Source: Allobosea lupini
GTDB taxonomy: Bacteria > Pseudomonadota > Alphaproteobacteria > Rhizobiales > Beijerinckiaceae
DNA: 64,000 nucleotides
Direction: 5' to 3'
Assembly (NCBI RefSeq): GCF_900109525.1
Contig: NZ_FOAN01000002.1
Location: forward strand, 744,001 to 808,000
This document shows positions 8,336-17,933 of the stretch, in pieces (within the stretch, counting starts at the first letter, position 1; each line of letters starts with the position of its first letter). A model generated the notes under the pieces. The model was not told the origin of the DNA. It saw only the letters and a list, made by a program, of their open reading frames with translations, and searched no databases. The translations under genes were made by a program, and so were the position numbers.

Positions 8336-9925
8336 TCAGTTCTTGGTGATCGGAGCGTAGAAATTGGTGTCGGAGCTCGGTCCGATCACCCAGTTGCCGA
8401 CGCCCTTGCGCTGCGCCGAGACCTCGATCTGCTGGAACATGATGACGAAGGGCGAAACCTTCTGGTGGTCGCGCTGCAGCTCGCCATAGACGGCGGCGCG
8501 CTTGGTCGCATCGCTCTCAAGCACGTTGGCCTGGGTGATCTTGGTCATGTCCGGGATATCCCAGGCATTGCGCCAGGCCAGCGTCTTCGACTTTGCCTCC
8601 TCGCCATTGTCCTCGTTGATGGCGAAGGTCTCGGCATTGGTGTGCGGGTCGAGATAGTCCGGGCCCCACTGGCCGATATAGATGTCGTGGGTGCGGGCGC
8701 GGTACTTGGTCAGGGTCTGCTTGCCGTCGCCGGGAAGGATCTCGAGCTTGATCCCGGCCTGAGCCCAAGTCGATTGGATCGCCTGAGCGATATCGGTGAT
8801 CGGGTTGACCGAGCGCGTGTCCATCGTGACAGTGAAGCCGTTCGGCAGGCCGGCCTTGGCGAGAAGCTCCTTGGCCTTGGCGACGTCGAGCTTGTAGGGC
8901 CTGTCGTCGATGGCGCCGAGGAAGCCCTTGGGCAGGAAGGACTCGTGGCCCTTATAGGTGCCCTCGACGATGTTCTTCTCGATCGCGTCGTAGTCGACCA
9001 GCCACTTCAGCGCCTCGCGGACCTCGGGCTTGGCGAGGTTCGGATTCTTCTGGTTCAGGCCGAGATAGAGGATGTAGCCCTTGTCGCCCTGGGTGATCTC
9101 GACATTCGCGTTGCTCTTGACCGCGGCGAGCTGGTCCTTGGAGAGATTGCGGGCGATATCGATGTCGCCCTTCTCCAGCAGCAGGCGCTGCGAGGCCGGC
9201 TCGGCGACGTGGCGCACGATGATGCGCTTGCTCTTCGGCGCACCCTTGTACCAGCCTTCATTGGCGTCGAGCGCGTATTGCTCGTTCGGGCGGTAGGCGC
9301 GGACCTTGTAGGCGCCGGAGCCGGCCGAGGCGAGCTTGAGCCAGCCATTGCCCCAGTCGCCGTCCTTCTCGTTGGCCTTGACCAGCTTGGAATCGACGAT
9401 CGAGGCGACCCCCGAGGTCAGGCAGTTCAGGAAGAAGCTCGGCGCGAAGGGCTTGGAGACGGTGATGACGACGGTGTTGGCGTCTGCCGCCTTGACCTTA
9501 TCCAGCACTGTATCCTTGTTCAGGCCGAACTGGGTGAGGATGAAGCCAGGCGACTTGTTCAACGTCACCGCGCGCTGGAAGGAATAGACCACGTCGGCGG
9601 CTGTGAGTGGATTGCCGGAGTGGAACTTGATCCCGGGGCGAAGCTTGAAGGTGTAGGTCAGGTTGTCGGGGCTGACGGTCCAGCTCTCGGCGAGCTCGCC
9701 GACGAGCGCATTGTTGTTCTTGAGATCGACGCCGATCAGCTTGTCGTAGAGATTGGTGACGACCTCGACGCCGGAGAACTCGAAGGCCTCGGCCGGATCG
9801 AGCGTGATGATGTCGTCGATCTGCTTGGCCATCACGATGGTGTCTTTGGGCGTCTGGGCCTGGGCAGCGCTCGCCAGCAGGGCGGCGAAAGCCGAAGCCG
9901 CCATCAATTTCGCTACATGACGCAT
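8336..9925 (-). CDS. ABC importer periplasmic substrate-binding protein, family 5 (SBP_bac_5)
   Basis: The 529-residue protein begins with a Sec signal peptide ([23 protein letters not shown], cleavage expected after AQA). The mature part has the family 5 signature region around ETAESW-like [20 protein letters not shown] and [19 protein letters not shown]. This family binds di- and oligopeptides, nickel, opines or related ligands; the sequence alone does not fix the substrate. The ATG at 9925 directly precedes the signal peptide; the longer frame to 10051 is not credible because it adds a polar leader. It is the first gene of the five-gene operon. Confidence 0.93.
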   Translation of the reverse strand: MRHVAKLMAASAFAALLASAAQAQTPKDTIVMAKQIDDIITLDPAEAFEFSGVEVVTNLYDKLIGVDLKNNNALVGELAESWTVSPDNLTYTFKLRPGIKFHSGNPLTAADVVYSFQRAVTLNKSPGFILTQFGLNKDTVLDKVKAADANTVVITVSKPFAPSFFLNCLTSGVASIVDSKLVKANEKDGDWGNGWLKLASAGSGAYKVRAYRPNEQYALDANEGWYKGAPKSKRIIVRHVAEPASQRLLLEKGDIDIARNLSKDQLAAVKSNANVEITQGDKGYILYLGLNQKNPNLAKPEVREALKWLVDYDAIEKNIVEGTYKGHESFLPKGFLGAIDDRPYKLDVAKAKELLAKAGLPNGFTVTMDTRSVNPITDIAQAIQSTWAQAGIKLEILPGDGKQTLTKYRARTHDIYIGQWGPDYLDPHTNAETFAINEDNGEEAKSKTLAWRNAWDIPDMTKITQANVLESDATKRAAVYGELQRDHQKVSPFVIMFQQIEVSAQRKGVGNWVIGPSSDTNFYAPITKN

Positions 9926-10054
9926 GGAAAATCCCCGTTGTGTGGTCTGCGGGCACTCGCAGGCGCCCGTTGGCGCGCACTCTGTGGCCAGATCATGGCC
10001 GATGTCCAGCCGGGGAAGAGCAGTGTTCGAGGGATGGCGTCCAGCATGCACGCT

Positions 10055-10098
10055 TGTTGCGCAACAGCCTGAATTGCCGGCGCATTCCTGCGCAGGAA
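10055..10098. promoter_or_regulatory. Two perfect palindromes in the divergent control region
   Basis: TGTTGCGCAACA (10055-10066) and TTCCTGCGCAGGAA (10085-10098) are perfect 12- and 14-base palindromes with centres 31 bases apart. They sit in the 257-base region between the leftward ABC importer operon and the rightward transglutaminase operon, so either operon could be controlled. The binding factor is unknown. Confidence 0.4.
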
Positions 10099-10182
10099 CG
10101 GGCTTGCTCCGCTTGCCCCTGCCGCTATCGTAATGGCAGCGGCCAGCCCGGGCCGGTTCATGGCACAGCAGGACCCCCGCTC

Positions 10183-13100
10183 TTGGCCATCATCGCTGCA
10201 CTGCATCACCTGACCCATTATCGCTATGACCGCCCGGTCACGCTCGGCCCGCAGATCGTCCGCCTGAGGCCGGCGCCCCATTGCCGCTCGGCGGTCAAGA
10301 GCTATTCGCTCAAAGTCACGCCGGCCGAGCATTTCGTAAACTGGCAGCAGGACCCGAACGGCAACTGGCTGGCGCGCTACGTCTTCCCCGAGCCGGTGAC
10401 CGAATTCCGCATCGAGGTCGACCTCGTCACCGAGCTCTCGATCATCAATCCGTTCGACTTCTTCGTCGCCAGCGAAGCCGAGGAATTTCCCTTCGCCTAC
10501 CCGGATGAATTGAGCGACGAGCTTGCGCCCTACCTGGTCAAGGAGGAGGCCGGGCCACTGCTTGCCGCATTCCTCGCCACGATCCCGCGCGAGAAGACCA
10601 ACACAGTCAACTTCATCGTCGATCTCAACGCCCGTCTCCAGCAGATGATCGCCTATGGCATCCGGATGGAGCCGGGCGTGCAGGAGCCCGAGCAGACGCT
10701 GGCGATCAAATCCGGCTCCTGCCGCGACACCTCCTGGCTGCTCGTCCAGATCCTCAGGCATATCGGCCTCGCCGCCCGCTTCGTCTCCGGCTACCTGATC
10801 CAGATGAAGGCGGACGTCGATCCGCTGGAAGGGCCGCGCGGTACCGACAAGGACTTCACCGACCTGCACGCCTGGGCCGAGGTCTATCTTCCCGGCGCAG
10901 GCTGGATCGGGATGGATCCGACCTCGGGCCTGCTCACCGGCGAGGGCCACCTGCCGCTGGCGGCGACGCCACATTACCGCTCGGCCGCCCCCGTAAGCGG
11001 CGTCGCGAGCTATGCCGAGACGCAGTTCGCTTTCGACATGAGCGTCACGCGCGTGCACGAGGTGCCGCGCATCACCCTGCCCTTCTCGGATGCCTCCTGG
11101 ACCGAGCTCGACGCGCTCGGCGAGCAGGTCGAGGCCGATCTCACGGCGCAGGACGTTCGCCTGACCATGGGAGGTGAGCCGACCTTCGTCTCGATCGACG
11201 ACCAGACCGGCGAGGAATGGAACACCGCCGCCGTCGGGCCGACCAAGCGCGAGCGCGCCGACGTGCTGATCCGGCGCCTGCGCGAGCGCTTCGCACCGGG
11301 CGGCATGCTGCATTACGGCCAGGGCAAATGGTATCCGGGCGAGAGCCTGCCGCGCTGGGCCTTTGCGCTTTACTGGCGCGAGGATGGCGAGCCGATCTGG
11401 CGCAATGCCGCGCTGATCGCGCGCGAGCCCGGCGTCAAGACGGGCGGCGACCGCGAGCACGAAGTCGTGCCGAGTTCGGCCGCAGTCGAGAGACTCGCCG
11501 CGGGCCTGTCCGAGCGGCTCGGCCTCGGGGCCGACTATGTGCTGCCGGCCTATGAGGACACCGGCCACTGGCTGGTGAAGGAAGGCCAGCTACCGGAGAA
11601 TGTCGACCCGCTCGACCCGAAGCTGTCGGATCCGGAGGAACGCGCTCGCATGGTCCGCGTCTTCGAGCGCGGGCTCGGCAAGCCGAGCGGCTATGTCATC
11701 CCGGTGCAGCGCTGGCAGGCAGCAGCGGACGACCGGCGCTGGCGCTCGGAGAAGTGGAAGCTCAGGCGCGGCAAGCTCTTCCTGGTACCGGGCGATTCAC
11801 CCGTCGGATTCCGGCTGCCGCTCGGATCGCTGCCGCATGTCCCGGCCAAATCCTATCCACATATTCATCCGCAGGACCCTCTGGAGCCGCGCGGACCGCT
11901 GCCGCCTGCGACGGCCAGCTCACCTGGCGCACCGCGCGCCGCCGATTCCCCGCCGAGCTTCGACGGCCCGATCCAGCCGACGCGGCCGGCCGGAAGCAGC
12001 GAGCCCCAGACTGCGCGCCAGGACATCGTCGAGCAGGAGCTCGGCGCCGAATCGGTGCGCACCGCGCTCAGCATCGAGGTGCGCGACGGCGTGCTTTGCG
12101 TCTTCCTGCCGCCGGTCGAGCGAGTTGAGGATTATCTCGACCTGATCGCCAGCATCGAGGCGACAGCGGAAGAGACTGGCCAGCCGGTGCATATCGAAGG
12201 CTATTCACCGCCGCATGACCCGCGCCTCAACGTCATCAAGGTCACGCCCGACCCTGGCGTGATCGAGGTCAACATCCACCCGGCGAAGACTTGGGCGGAA
12301 GCTGTCGCGATCACCCGCGGCGTCTACGAGGAAGCCCGCCAGTCCCGGCTCTGCGCCGAGAAATTCATGGTCGACGGCCGTCACACCGGCACCGGTGGCG
12401 GCAACCATGTCGTGCTCGGCGGCGTCACCCCGGCCGACAGCCCGTTCCTGCGCCGGCCGGACCTCCTGAAGAGCATCGTGCTCTACTGGCAGCGTCACCC
12501 GTCGCTGTCCTATCTGTTCTCCGGCCTGTTCATCGGCCCGACCAGCCAGGCGCCGCGCATCGACGAGGCCCGGCACGACCAGCTCTACGAGCTCGAGATC
12601 GCGCTGGCGCAGACGCCCGGCCCGCACGATCCCGCCATCCCGCTCTGGCTGGTCGACCGGCTCTATCGCAACCTCCTGGTCGATGTCTCCGGCAACACCC
12701 ACCGCACCGAGATCTGCATCGACAAGCTCTATTCGCCGGATGGGCCGACGGGCCGGCTCGGGCTGATCGAGTTCCGTTCCTTCGAGATGCCGCCGGATGC
12801 GCGGATGTCGCTGGCGCAGCAACTGCTGATCCGGGCGCTGATCGCCTGGTTCTGGCGTGAGCCGCAACAAGGCAGGCTCGTGCGCTGGGGCACCAGCCTG
12901 CATGACCGCTTCATGCTGCCGGAGATCGTCTCGCAGGATTTCCGCGACGTGCTCGCCGATCTGGAACGGGCCGGCTACCGCTTCGATCCCGCCTGGTTCT
13001 CGGCGCAGCACGAGTTCCGCTTCCCCTTCTTCGGCAGGATCAACCAGGGCGGCGTCGAACTGGAACTGCGCCAGGCACTCGAGCCCTGGCACGTCATGGG

Positions 13101-13566
13101 TGAGGAAGGCGCGATCGGCGGCACTGTCCGCTATGTCGATTCCTCGGTCGAGCGCCTGCAGGTCAAGGCGACGGGATTGACCCCCGGCCGGCACGTGATC
13201 ACCTGCAATGGCCGCGCGCTGCCGATGACCGATATCGCCGCCGGAACCTGCATCGCCGGCCTGCGCTTCAAAGCCTGGCAGCCGGCTTCTGGACTGCATC
13301 CGACGATACCGGTGCATGCGCCGCTGACCTTCGACATCGTCGATACGTGGGCTGGGCGCTCGCTCGGCGGCTGCGTCTATCATGTCGCCCATCCCGGCGG
13401 GCGCAATTACGAGACACCGCCTGTGAATTCCTACGAGGCGGAGGCCAGGAGGCTGGCCCGGTTCGAAGCGATCGGCCATAGTCCGGGACCGCTGGCGATT
13501 CCCGCAGAAGAGCGCAATCCGGAGTTCCCGATGACCCTCGACCTGCGCCGCCCGCCGGGGGTTTGA
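10183..13566 (+). CDS. Transglutaminase-like protein with DUF2126 domain
   Basis: A 1127-residue cytoplasmic protein. The N-terminal part is a bacterial transglutaminase module: beta-sandwich region from [15 protein letters not shown], then the papain-like triad Cys180 (SGSCRDTSW), His229 (LHAWAEVY) and Asp245 (GMDPTSG). From [11 protein letters not shown] near residue 325 to the end it is a DUF2126 domain, which Iyer, Aravind and colleagues related to ATP-grasp/amidoligase systems. I choose TTG at 10183 because homology begins there and no ATG or GTG is in frame nearby; the frame extends to 9940 but that part is not protein-like. It starts a four-gene operon with the ATP-grasp/alpha-E gene. 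Confidence 0.85.
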   Translation: MAIIAALHHLTHYRYDRPVTLGPQIVRLRPAPHCRSAVKSYSLKVTPAEHFVNWQQDPNGNWLARYVFPEPVTEFRIEVDLVTELSIINPFDFFVASEAEEFPFAYPDELSDELAPYLVKEEAGPLLAAFLATIPREKTNTVNFIVDLNARLQQMIAYGIRMEPGVQEPEQTLAIKSGSCRDTSWLLVQILRHIGLAARFVSGYLIQMKADVDPLEGPRGTDKDFTDLHAWAEVYLPGAGWIGMDPTSGLLTGEGHLPLAATPHYRSAAPVSGVASYAETQFAFDMSVTRVHEVPRITLPFSDASWTELDALGEQVEADLTAQDVRLTMGGEPTFVSIDDQTGEEWNTAAVGPTKRERADVLIRRLRERFAPGGMLHYGQGKWYPGESLPRWAFALYWREDGEPIWRNAALIAREPGVKTGGDREHEVVPSSAAVERLAAGLSERLGLGADYVLPAYEDTGHWLVKEGQLPENVDPLDPKLSDPEERARMVRVFERGLGKPSGYVIPVQRWQAAADDRRWRSEKWKLRRGKLFLVPGDSPVGFRLPLGSLPHVPAKSYPHIHPQDPLEPRGPLPPATASSPGAPRAADSPPSFDGPIQPTRPAGSSEPQTARQDIVEQELGAESVRTALSIEVRDGVLCVFLPPVERVEDYLDLIASIEATAEETGQPVHIEGYSPPHDPRLNVIKVTPDPGVIEVNIHPAKTWAEAVAITRGVYEEARQSRLCAEKFMVDGRHTGTGGGNHVVLGGVTPADSPFLRRPDLLKSIVLYWQRHPSLSYLFSGLFIGPTSQAPRIDEARHDQLYELEIALAQTPGPHDPAIPLWLVDRLYRNLLVDVSGNTHRTEICIDKLYSPDGPTGRLGLIEFRSFEMPPDARMSLAQQLLIRALIAWFWREPQQGRLVRWGTSLHDRFMLPEIVSQDFRDVLADLERAGYRFDPAWFSAQHEFRFPFFGRINQGGVELELRQALEPWHVMGEEGAIGGTVRYVDSSVERLQVKATGLTPGRHVITCNGRALPMTDIAAGTCIAGLRFKAWQPASGLHPTIPVHAPLTFDIVDTWAGRSLGGCVYHVAHPGGRNYETPPVNSYEAEARRLARFEAIGHSPGPLAIPAEERNPEFPMTLDLRRPPGV

Positions 13567-13574
13567 GGTCAAGG

Positions 13575-16097
13575 ATGGCTTTGCAGCGCCGATCGAGTTC
13601 GACGAGGACGCGCAACGAGCGCCGCAACGCCCTTCTCGCGGGCTATCGGCCGCTGCCAGGCGCTTACGACGAGCTGATGGCGCCTGATGGCTCGATCCGG
13701 CCGCATTGGGAGCCTTTCCTGGCGGAATGGTCTTCGCTCTCCAGCGACGAGTTGCAGCGCCGCTTCGGCCTCGCCGACCGGCATGTGCGCGACACCGGCG
13801 TGTCCTATCGCGTCCATGGCGACCTCGACGAGAGCGATCCTCTCGCCGGCGAGCGCTCATGGCCGCTGAATCATGCCCCGCTCGTACTCACCGGGCAGGA
13901 ATGGCAGGTGATCGCCGCCGGCGTCGCCCAGCGCGCAAGCCTGCTCGACACCGTGCTCGGAGACATCTACGGCCCCGGCCGATTGATCGCAGAAGGTGCA
14001 CTGCCGGCCGCGGCCATCACGGGCAGCCCCGACTATCTCAGGCCGGTGCAAGGCACGGCCGGCGCGGGACAACTGCAGATCTACGCCGCCGATCTCGGCC
14101 GCGGGCCGGATGGGCGCTGGTGGGTGTTGAACGACCGCACCCAGGCACCATCCGGCGCAGGCTATGCGCTGGAGAACCGGCTCGCCCTCGGCCGCGCTTT
14201 CCCCGACCTGTTCCGGACGATGAACGTCGAGCGGCTCGCCGGCTTCTTCCAGGGCTTCCGCGCCGGGCTCGTCTCGCGCGCCCGGCGGGTCGAGCCGCGC
14301 ATCTGCCTGCTGACGCCTGGCCAGATGCACGAAAGCTATTTCGAGCAGGCCTATCTTGCCCGCTATCTCGGCTTCCTGCTGGTCGAGGGCGGCGACCTCG
14401 TCATGCGCGACGGGCTGGTGCATGTGCGCACCATCGCCGGCTTCAAGCGCGCCGACATCATCTGGCGGCGCATCGACGGCGATTTCGCCGACCCGCTGGA
14501 GCTCAACGCCCGTTCCGCGCTGGGCGTGCCCGGCCTGGTCGAGGCGGTGCGGGCCGAGAACGTCGCCGTCGCCAACGGGCTCGGCTCCGGCGTGGTCGAG
14601 GCGCGCGCGCTGATGGGCTTCATTCCCCGGCTGGCGCGGGAGGTAGTCGGCGAAGAGTTGATCCTGCCGAACGTCGCGACCTGGTGGTGCGGCCAGCCGC
14701 GCGAGCGCGGGATCGTGCTCGACCGGCTGGACGAGATGAGCGTTTCCCCCGCCTTCCGCGCGCCAGGCGACGGGCTCGACGGCGGCACCGTATTGGTCGC
14801 CGATCTCGACAAGGCCGAGCGCGAGGCACTGCGCGCCCGGATCGGCGAGCGCGGGCTCGACTATGTCGGGCAGGAGGTCGTCAACCTCTCGACCATGCCG
14901 GTGATGCAGGGCGGCCGGCTGGAGCCGCGGCCGATGACACTGCGTGTCTTTGCTGCCGCGACGCCCGATGGCTGGCAAGTGATGCCAGGCGGCTTCTGCC
15001 GCATCTCCGAGGACTGCGATGCGCGCGCCGTGACGATGCGCGCGGGCGTGCGCTCCAGCGATGTCTGGGTGACCTCCGACCAGCCGGTCGAGCAGGTGAC
15101 ATTGCTGCCGAGCCCGGACCGGATCGGCATCCGCCGCATCGTCGGCATCCTGCCGAGCCGCGCCGCCGACAACCTGTTCTGGCTCGGGCGCTATCTGGAG
15201 CGCAGCGAGGCTACGCTGCGGCTGGTGCGCGCCTTGCTGGGGCGCCTGATCAATGCCGACGACCAGGCACCCGGCCACGGCGAGACGATCAAGCGGCTCG
15301 CCAATCTGCTCGTCGCCTGGGGCGCGGCGCCGACGGCGTCCAAGGCCCGCTCCGTCGTGGTCCAGGCACGCTCCGCTTTGCACGATCTCGACCATTACGG
15401 TTCGGCCGCCGCCTCGGTCCGCGAAGCCAGGCGCACCGCCTCCGTCATCCGCGAGCGGCTCTCGGTCGATGCCTGGCGGCTGTTCGGCGATCTGCAACGG
15501 CAGCTCGCCGACCCCGGCAAGGCGACCAGCGAGGGCGAGGCTTTCGAGATCGCCGATACCGGATTGAAGTCGCTCGCCGCCTTCTCGGGGCTCTCCCAGG
15601 AGAACATGGTGCGCGGCGCCGGCTGGCGCTTCCTCGACATCGGCCGGCGGATCGAGCGCGGCATCACCACCTGCCGCTTCGCCCGCCATTTCGTCGAGAA
15701 CAACGCACCGGGCAATTGCCTCGACGCGCTGCTCGACCTGACGGACTCGCAGATCACCTATCGCTCGCGCTACATGCTCGGCGCCGCGCTGCAGCCGGTT
15801 CTCGATCTCGTCATGCTCGATCCCTACAATCCGCGCTCCGTCGCTTTCCAGATCGAGCAGCTCGATGCCGAGATTGCGGCACTGCCTTCCCTCAACGACG
15901 ACGGGATGCTGGAGGAGCCGCGCCGGCTCGCACTCAAGCTCGCTGCCGAATGCCGCACCGCTGAGGCCAGCCGTCTCGACCGCACCGGCATCCTCTATTT
16001 CGAGCAATTGCTGATGGGGCTCTCGAGTGCAGTCGCGGAGCGCTATTTCCTGCAGAACTCCACGCCGGAAGGTTCGCGGATGACGCGACTCGCGTAA
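13575..16097 (+). CDS. Circularly permuted ATP-grasp protein fused to alpha-E domain
   Basis: The 840-residue protein joins two families that are often separate genes. Residues about 80-490 match the circularly permuted type 2 ATP-grasp family (motifs LNDRTQAPSGAGYALENR, LLTPGQMHESYFEQAYLAR, GGDLVMRDGLVHVRT). From about residue 525 (LPSRAADNLFWLGRYLERSE) it is an all-helical alpha-E domain. ATP-grasp enzymes of this group are predicted to form amide or peptide bonds; the substrate is unknown. GAGG lies nine bases before the ATG at 13575. It lies eight bases after the DUF2126 gene and ten before the next transglutaminase gene, so a shared pathway is likely. Confidence 0.9.
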   Translation: MALQRRSSSTRTRNERRNALLAGYRPLPGAYDELMAPDGSIRPHWEPFLAEWSSLSSDELQRRFGLADRHVRDTGVSYRVHGDLDESDPLAGERSWPLNHAPLVLTGQEWQVIAAGVAQRASLLDTVLGDIYGPGRLIAEGALPAAAITGSPDYLRPVQGTAGAGQLQIYAADLGRGPDGRWWVLNDRTQAPSGAGYALENRLALGRAFPDLFRTMNVERLAGFFQGFRAGLVSRARRVEPRICLLTPGQMHESYFEQAYLARYLGFLLVEGGDLVMRDGLVHVRTIAGFKRADIIWRRIDGDFADPLELNARSALGVPGLVEAVRAENVAVANGLGSGVVEARALMGFIPRLAREVVGEELILPNVATWWCGQPRERGIVLDRLDEMSVSPAFRAPGDGLDGGTVLVADLDKAEREALRARIGERGLDYVGQEVVNLSTMPVMQGGRLEPRPMTLRVFAAATPDGWQVMPGGFCRISEDCDARAVTMRAGVRSSDVWVTSDQPVEQVTLLPSPDRIGIRRIVGILPSRAADNLFWLGRYLERSEATLRLVRALLGRLINADDQAPGHGETIKRLANLLVAWGAAPTASKARSVVVQARSALHDLDHYGSAAASVREARRTASVIRERLSVDAWRLFGDLQRQLADPGKATSEGEAFEIADTGLKSLAAFSGLSQENMVRGAGWRFLDIGRRIERGITTCRFARHFVENNAPGNCLDALLDLTDSQITYRSRYMLGAALQPVLDLVMLDPYNPRSVAFQIEQLDAEIAALPSLNDDGMLEEPRRLALKLAAECRTAEASRLDRTGILYFEQLLMGLSSAVAERYFLQNSTPEGSRMTRLA

Positions 16098-16107
16098 GGG
16101 AGTCCGG

Positions 16108-16986
16108 GTGATCTACGCCATTCGCCATCTCACGGCTTACAGCTATAGCCGGCCGGTACCCTTCGCGCGCTGCATCCTGCGCGTGCTGCCGCGCGACGGC
16201 GTCGGCCAGCGTGTCTTGACCAGCCAACTCTCCGTGGCGCCGCGCGGTGCCGAGCGGCGCGACGGTGTCTGCTTCTTCGGCAATCGCACGACGACGCTGA
16301 CCATCGCCAAGCCGCATCGCGAGCTCAGGATCGAGATGACCTCGCGGGTCGAGGTGATGCGGACTGCGCCGCCCTTTCCGGCCCTGACGCGAGGCTGGGA
16401 GGAGGTCGCCGAACTCGCCTTGCAGGCGCAGAGCCTCTCCCCGGATTCCCCCGCCCAGTATCTCTATCCCAGCCGGCTGGCGCCGACCGTGTCGGAGATC
16501 ACCGACTATGCCCGCAGGAGCTTTGCCGCGAAGCGGCCGGTCTTCGAGGCGGCGGGCGAGCTGATGGCCCGGATCCGCAAGGAGTTCGTCTACGATCCCG
16601 AGGCGACCGAGGTCTCGACGCCGATCCGCGAGGCCTTCGCCAACCGACACGGCGTCTGCCAGGACTTCGCCCATATCATGATCGCGGGCTTGAGGGGCCT
16701 CGGCCTGCCGGCCGCCTATGTCAGCGGCTATCTGCGCACGATCCCGCCGGCGGGTCAGCCGAGGCTGGAGGGCGCCGACGCCACCCATGCCTGGGTGATG
16801 CTCTGGTGCGGGCCGGAGACCGGCTGGATCGGGCTCGACCCGACCAACGATCTCGTCGTCGCCGACGATCATATCGTTACCGCGACGGGGCGCGACTATG
16901 CCGACGTCTCGCCGCTCGACGGCGTTCTGGTTGGACCCGGCAGCCAGAAGCTCGACGTCAAGGTCGACGTGGTCCCCGTCATATGA
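16108..16986 (+). CDS. Transglutaminase-like cysteine protease family protein
   Basis: This 292-residue protein has the same plan as the N-terminus of the first operon gene: Bact_transglu_N region (IRHLTAYSYSRPV), then Cys184 in HGVCQDFAH, His227 in DATHAWVM and Asp244 in WIGLDPTND, a complete catalytic triad. It has no signal peptide, so it should act in the cytoplasm, perhaps cutting or transferring the amide bond made by the ATP-grasp enzyme (inference). It begins at GTG with AAGGGAG upstream and its stop overlaps the next gene by four bases. Confidence 0.92.
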   Translation: MIYAIRHLTAYSYSRPVPFARCILRVLPRDGVGQRVLTSQLSVAPRGAERRDGVCFFGNRTTTLTIAKPHRELRIEMTSRVEVMRTAPPFPALTRGWEEVAELALQAQSLSPDSPAQYLYPSRLAPTVSEITDYARRSFAAKRPVFEAAGELMARIRKEFVYDPEATEVSTPIREAFANRHGVCQDFAHIMIAGLRGLGLPAAYVSGYLRTIPPAGQPRLEGADATHAWVMLWCGPETGWIGLDPTNDLVVADDHIVTATGRDYADVSPLDGVLVGPGSQKLDVKVDVVPVI

Positions 16987-17708
16987 TTGCCGGTGACGTG
17001 ATGGCGCGCCCTTCCATCCGCGGCGTCCTGTTCGACAAGGACGGCACGCTGATCGACTACCAGGCGAGCTGGGCCCCAACCAATCTCGGCGCCGGCCGGC
17101 TCGCGGCCCGGGGCGATATCGAGCTGGCGGCGCGGCTGCTGACGATCGCAGGCGTCGATCCCGCGACAGGCTACGCCACCTCCGACGGCCTGCTCGCCTC
17201 CGGCAATACCGAGGACGTGGCTCAGGCTTGGGTGGAGGCCGGCGCCCGGTTCGGGATGGCGGAGCTGACCGACCGGCTCGACACCCTCTTTCGATCCGCG
17301 GTCGTCGCCGCCGTGCCGGTCTGCGATCTTGCTGCCCTGTTCGCCAGCCTTGCCGATCGCGGCCTCGCGCTCGGTATCGCCTCCAGCGACAGCGAAGCGG
17401 CGGTGACCGCGACGGCCGAGCGCTTCGGCCTCGAATCGCATCTGGTCTTCCAGTGCGGCTATGATTCCGGCCATGGCGCCAAGCCGGAGCGCGGCATGGT
17501 CGACGGCTTCTGTGCCGCGACGGGGCTGCCCGCGGATGCGGTCGCCGTCGTCGGCGATTCCAGCCATGACATGCACATGGCGGCCGCGGCCGGGGCTGGC
17601 CTTCGGGTCGCCGTCCTGACCGGCGCCGGCAGCGCCGAGACCTTGCGCCCGCTCAGCCATATCCTGCTGCCGAGCATCGCCGGGCTGGAGCAGGCGCTGT
17701 TCGACTGA
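16983..17708 (+). CDS. HAD superfamily phosphatase (phosphoglycolate phosphatase-like)
   Basis: The four HAD motifs are present: the nucleophile in FDKDGTLID, Ser in SSDSEAA (motif II), Lys in GAKPERGM (motif III) and GDSSHDMHMA (motif IV). A helical cap inserted after motif I (residues about 30-110) marks a subfamily I enzyme acting on a small phosphorylated molecule. The ATG at 16983 overlaps the upstream TGA; a second ATG at 17001 is an alternative. The coupling suggests it belongs functionally or at least transcriptionally to the amidoligase operon. Substrate unknown. Confidence 0.85.
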   Translation: MIAGDVMARPSIRGVLFDKDGTLIDYQASWAPTNLGAGRLAARGDIELAARLLTIAGVDPATGYATSDGLLASGNTEDVAQAWVEAGARFGMAELTDRLDTLFRSAVVAAVPVCDLAALFASLADRGLALGIASSDSEAAVTATAERFGLESHLVFQCGYDSGHGAKPERGMVDGFCAATGLPADAVAVVGDSSHDMHMAAAAGAGLRVAVLTGAGSAETLRPLSHILLPSIAGLEQALFD

Positions 17709-17738
17709 GCGCGTTGTTCGAGGCTCGTGGAAACTCAC

Positions 17739-17854
17739 AGCCCTCATCCTGAGGAGCGAGCACAGCTCGCGTCTCGAAGGATGTTCCAGTGGTCTCGCGA
17801 GCCTCCTGGAGCATCCTTCGAGACGCCGCTTCGCGGCTCCTCAGGATGAGGGCT
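17739..17854. repeat. Dispersed palindromic repeat, family B (long inverted repeat)
   Basis: The 19-base outer arm at 17739-17757 (AGCCCTCATCCTGAGGAGC) is an exact reverse complement of 17836-17854. Inside, CGTCTCGAAGGATG and CATCCTTCGAGACG form a second exact pair. A single diverged arm of the same family is at 46605-46645. It lies between converging genes. Confidence 0.85.
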
Positions 17855-17880
17855 GAGAAGAACAAACCGAAGAGCAATAT

Positions 17881-17909
17881 GAAAAGGGCCGCACTTGCGG
17901 CGCGGCCCC
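17881..17909 (-). terminator. Intrinsic terminator of the aldehyde dehydrogenase gene
   Basis: On the minus strand GGGCCGC pairs with GCGGCCC over a nine-base loop and is followed at once by TTTTC. It lies 25 bases after the stop codon of the gene at 17934-19379. Confidence 0.8.
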
Positions 17910-17933
17910 GATAGCCTTGGATGACGTCCCGCC

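Noticed and set aside
9940..10182. N-terminal extension of the transglutaminase-DUF2126 gene
   Set aside because: It would overlap the control region with two palindromes and gives an arginine- and cysteine-rich sequence unlike the family; similarity begins at the TTG at 10183.
9913..11568. 551-codon open frame on the minus strand
   Set aside because: It is antisense to the transglutaminase-DUF2126 gene. GC-rich codon bias leaves long antisense frames open; the protein has no domain-like pattern and no ribosome site.
13857..16007. 716-codon open frame on the minus strand
   Set aside because: Antisense shadow of the ATP-grasp/alpha-E gene, whose domains are well recognised on the plus strand.
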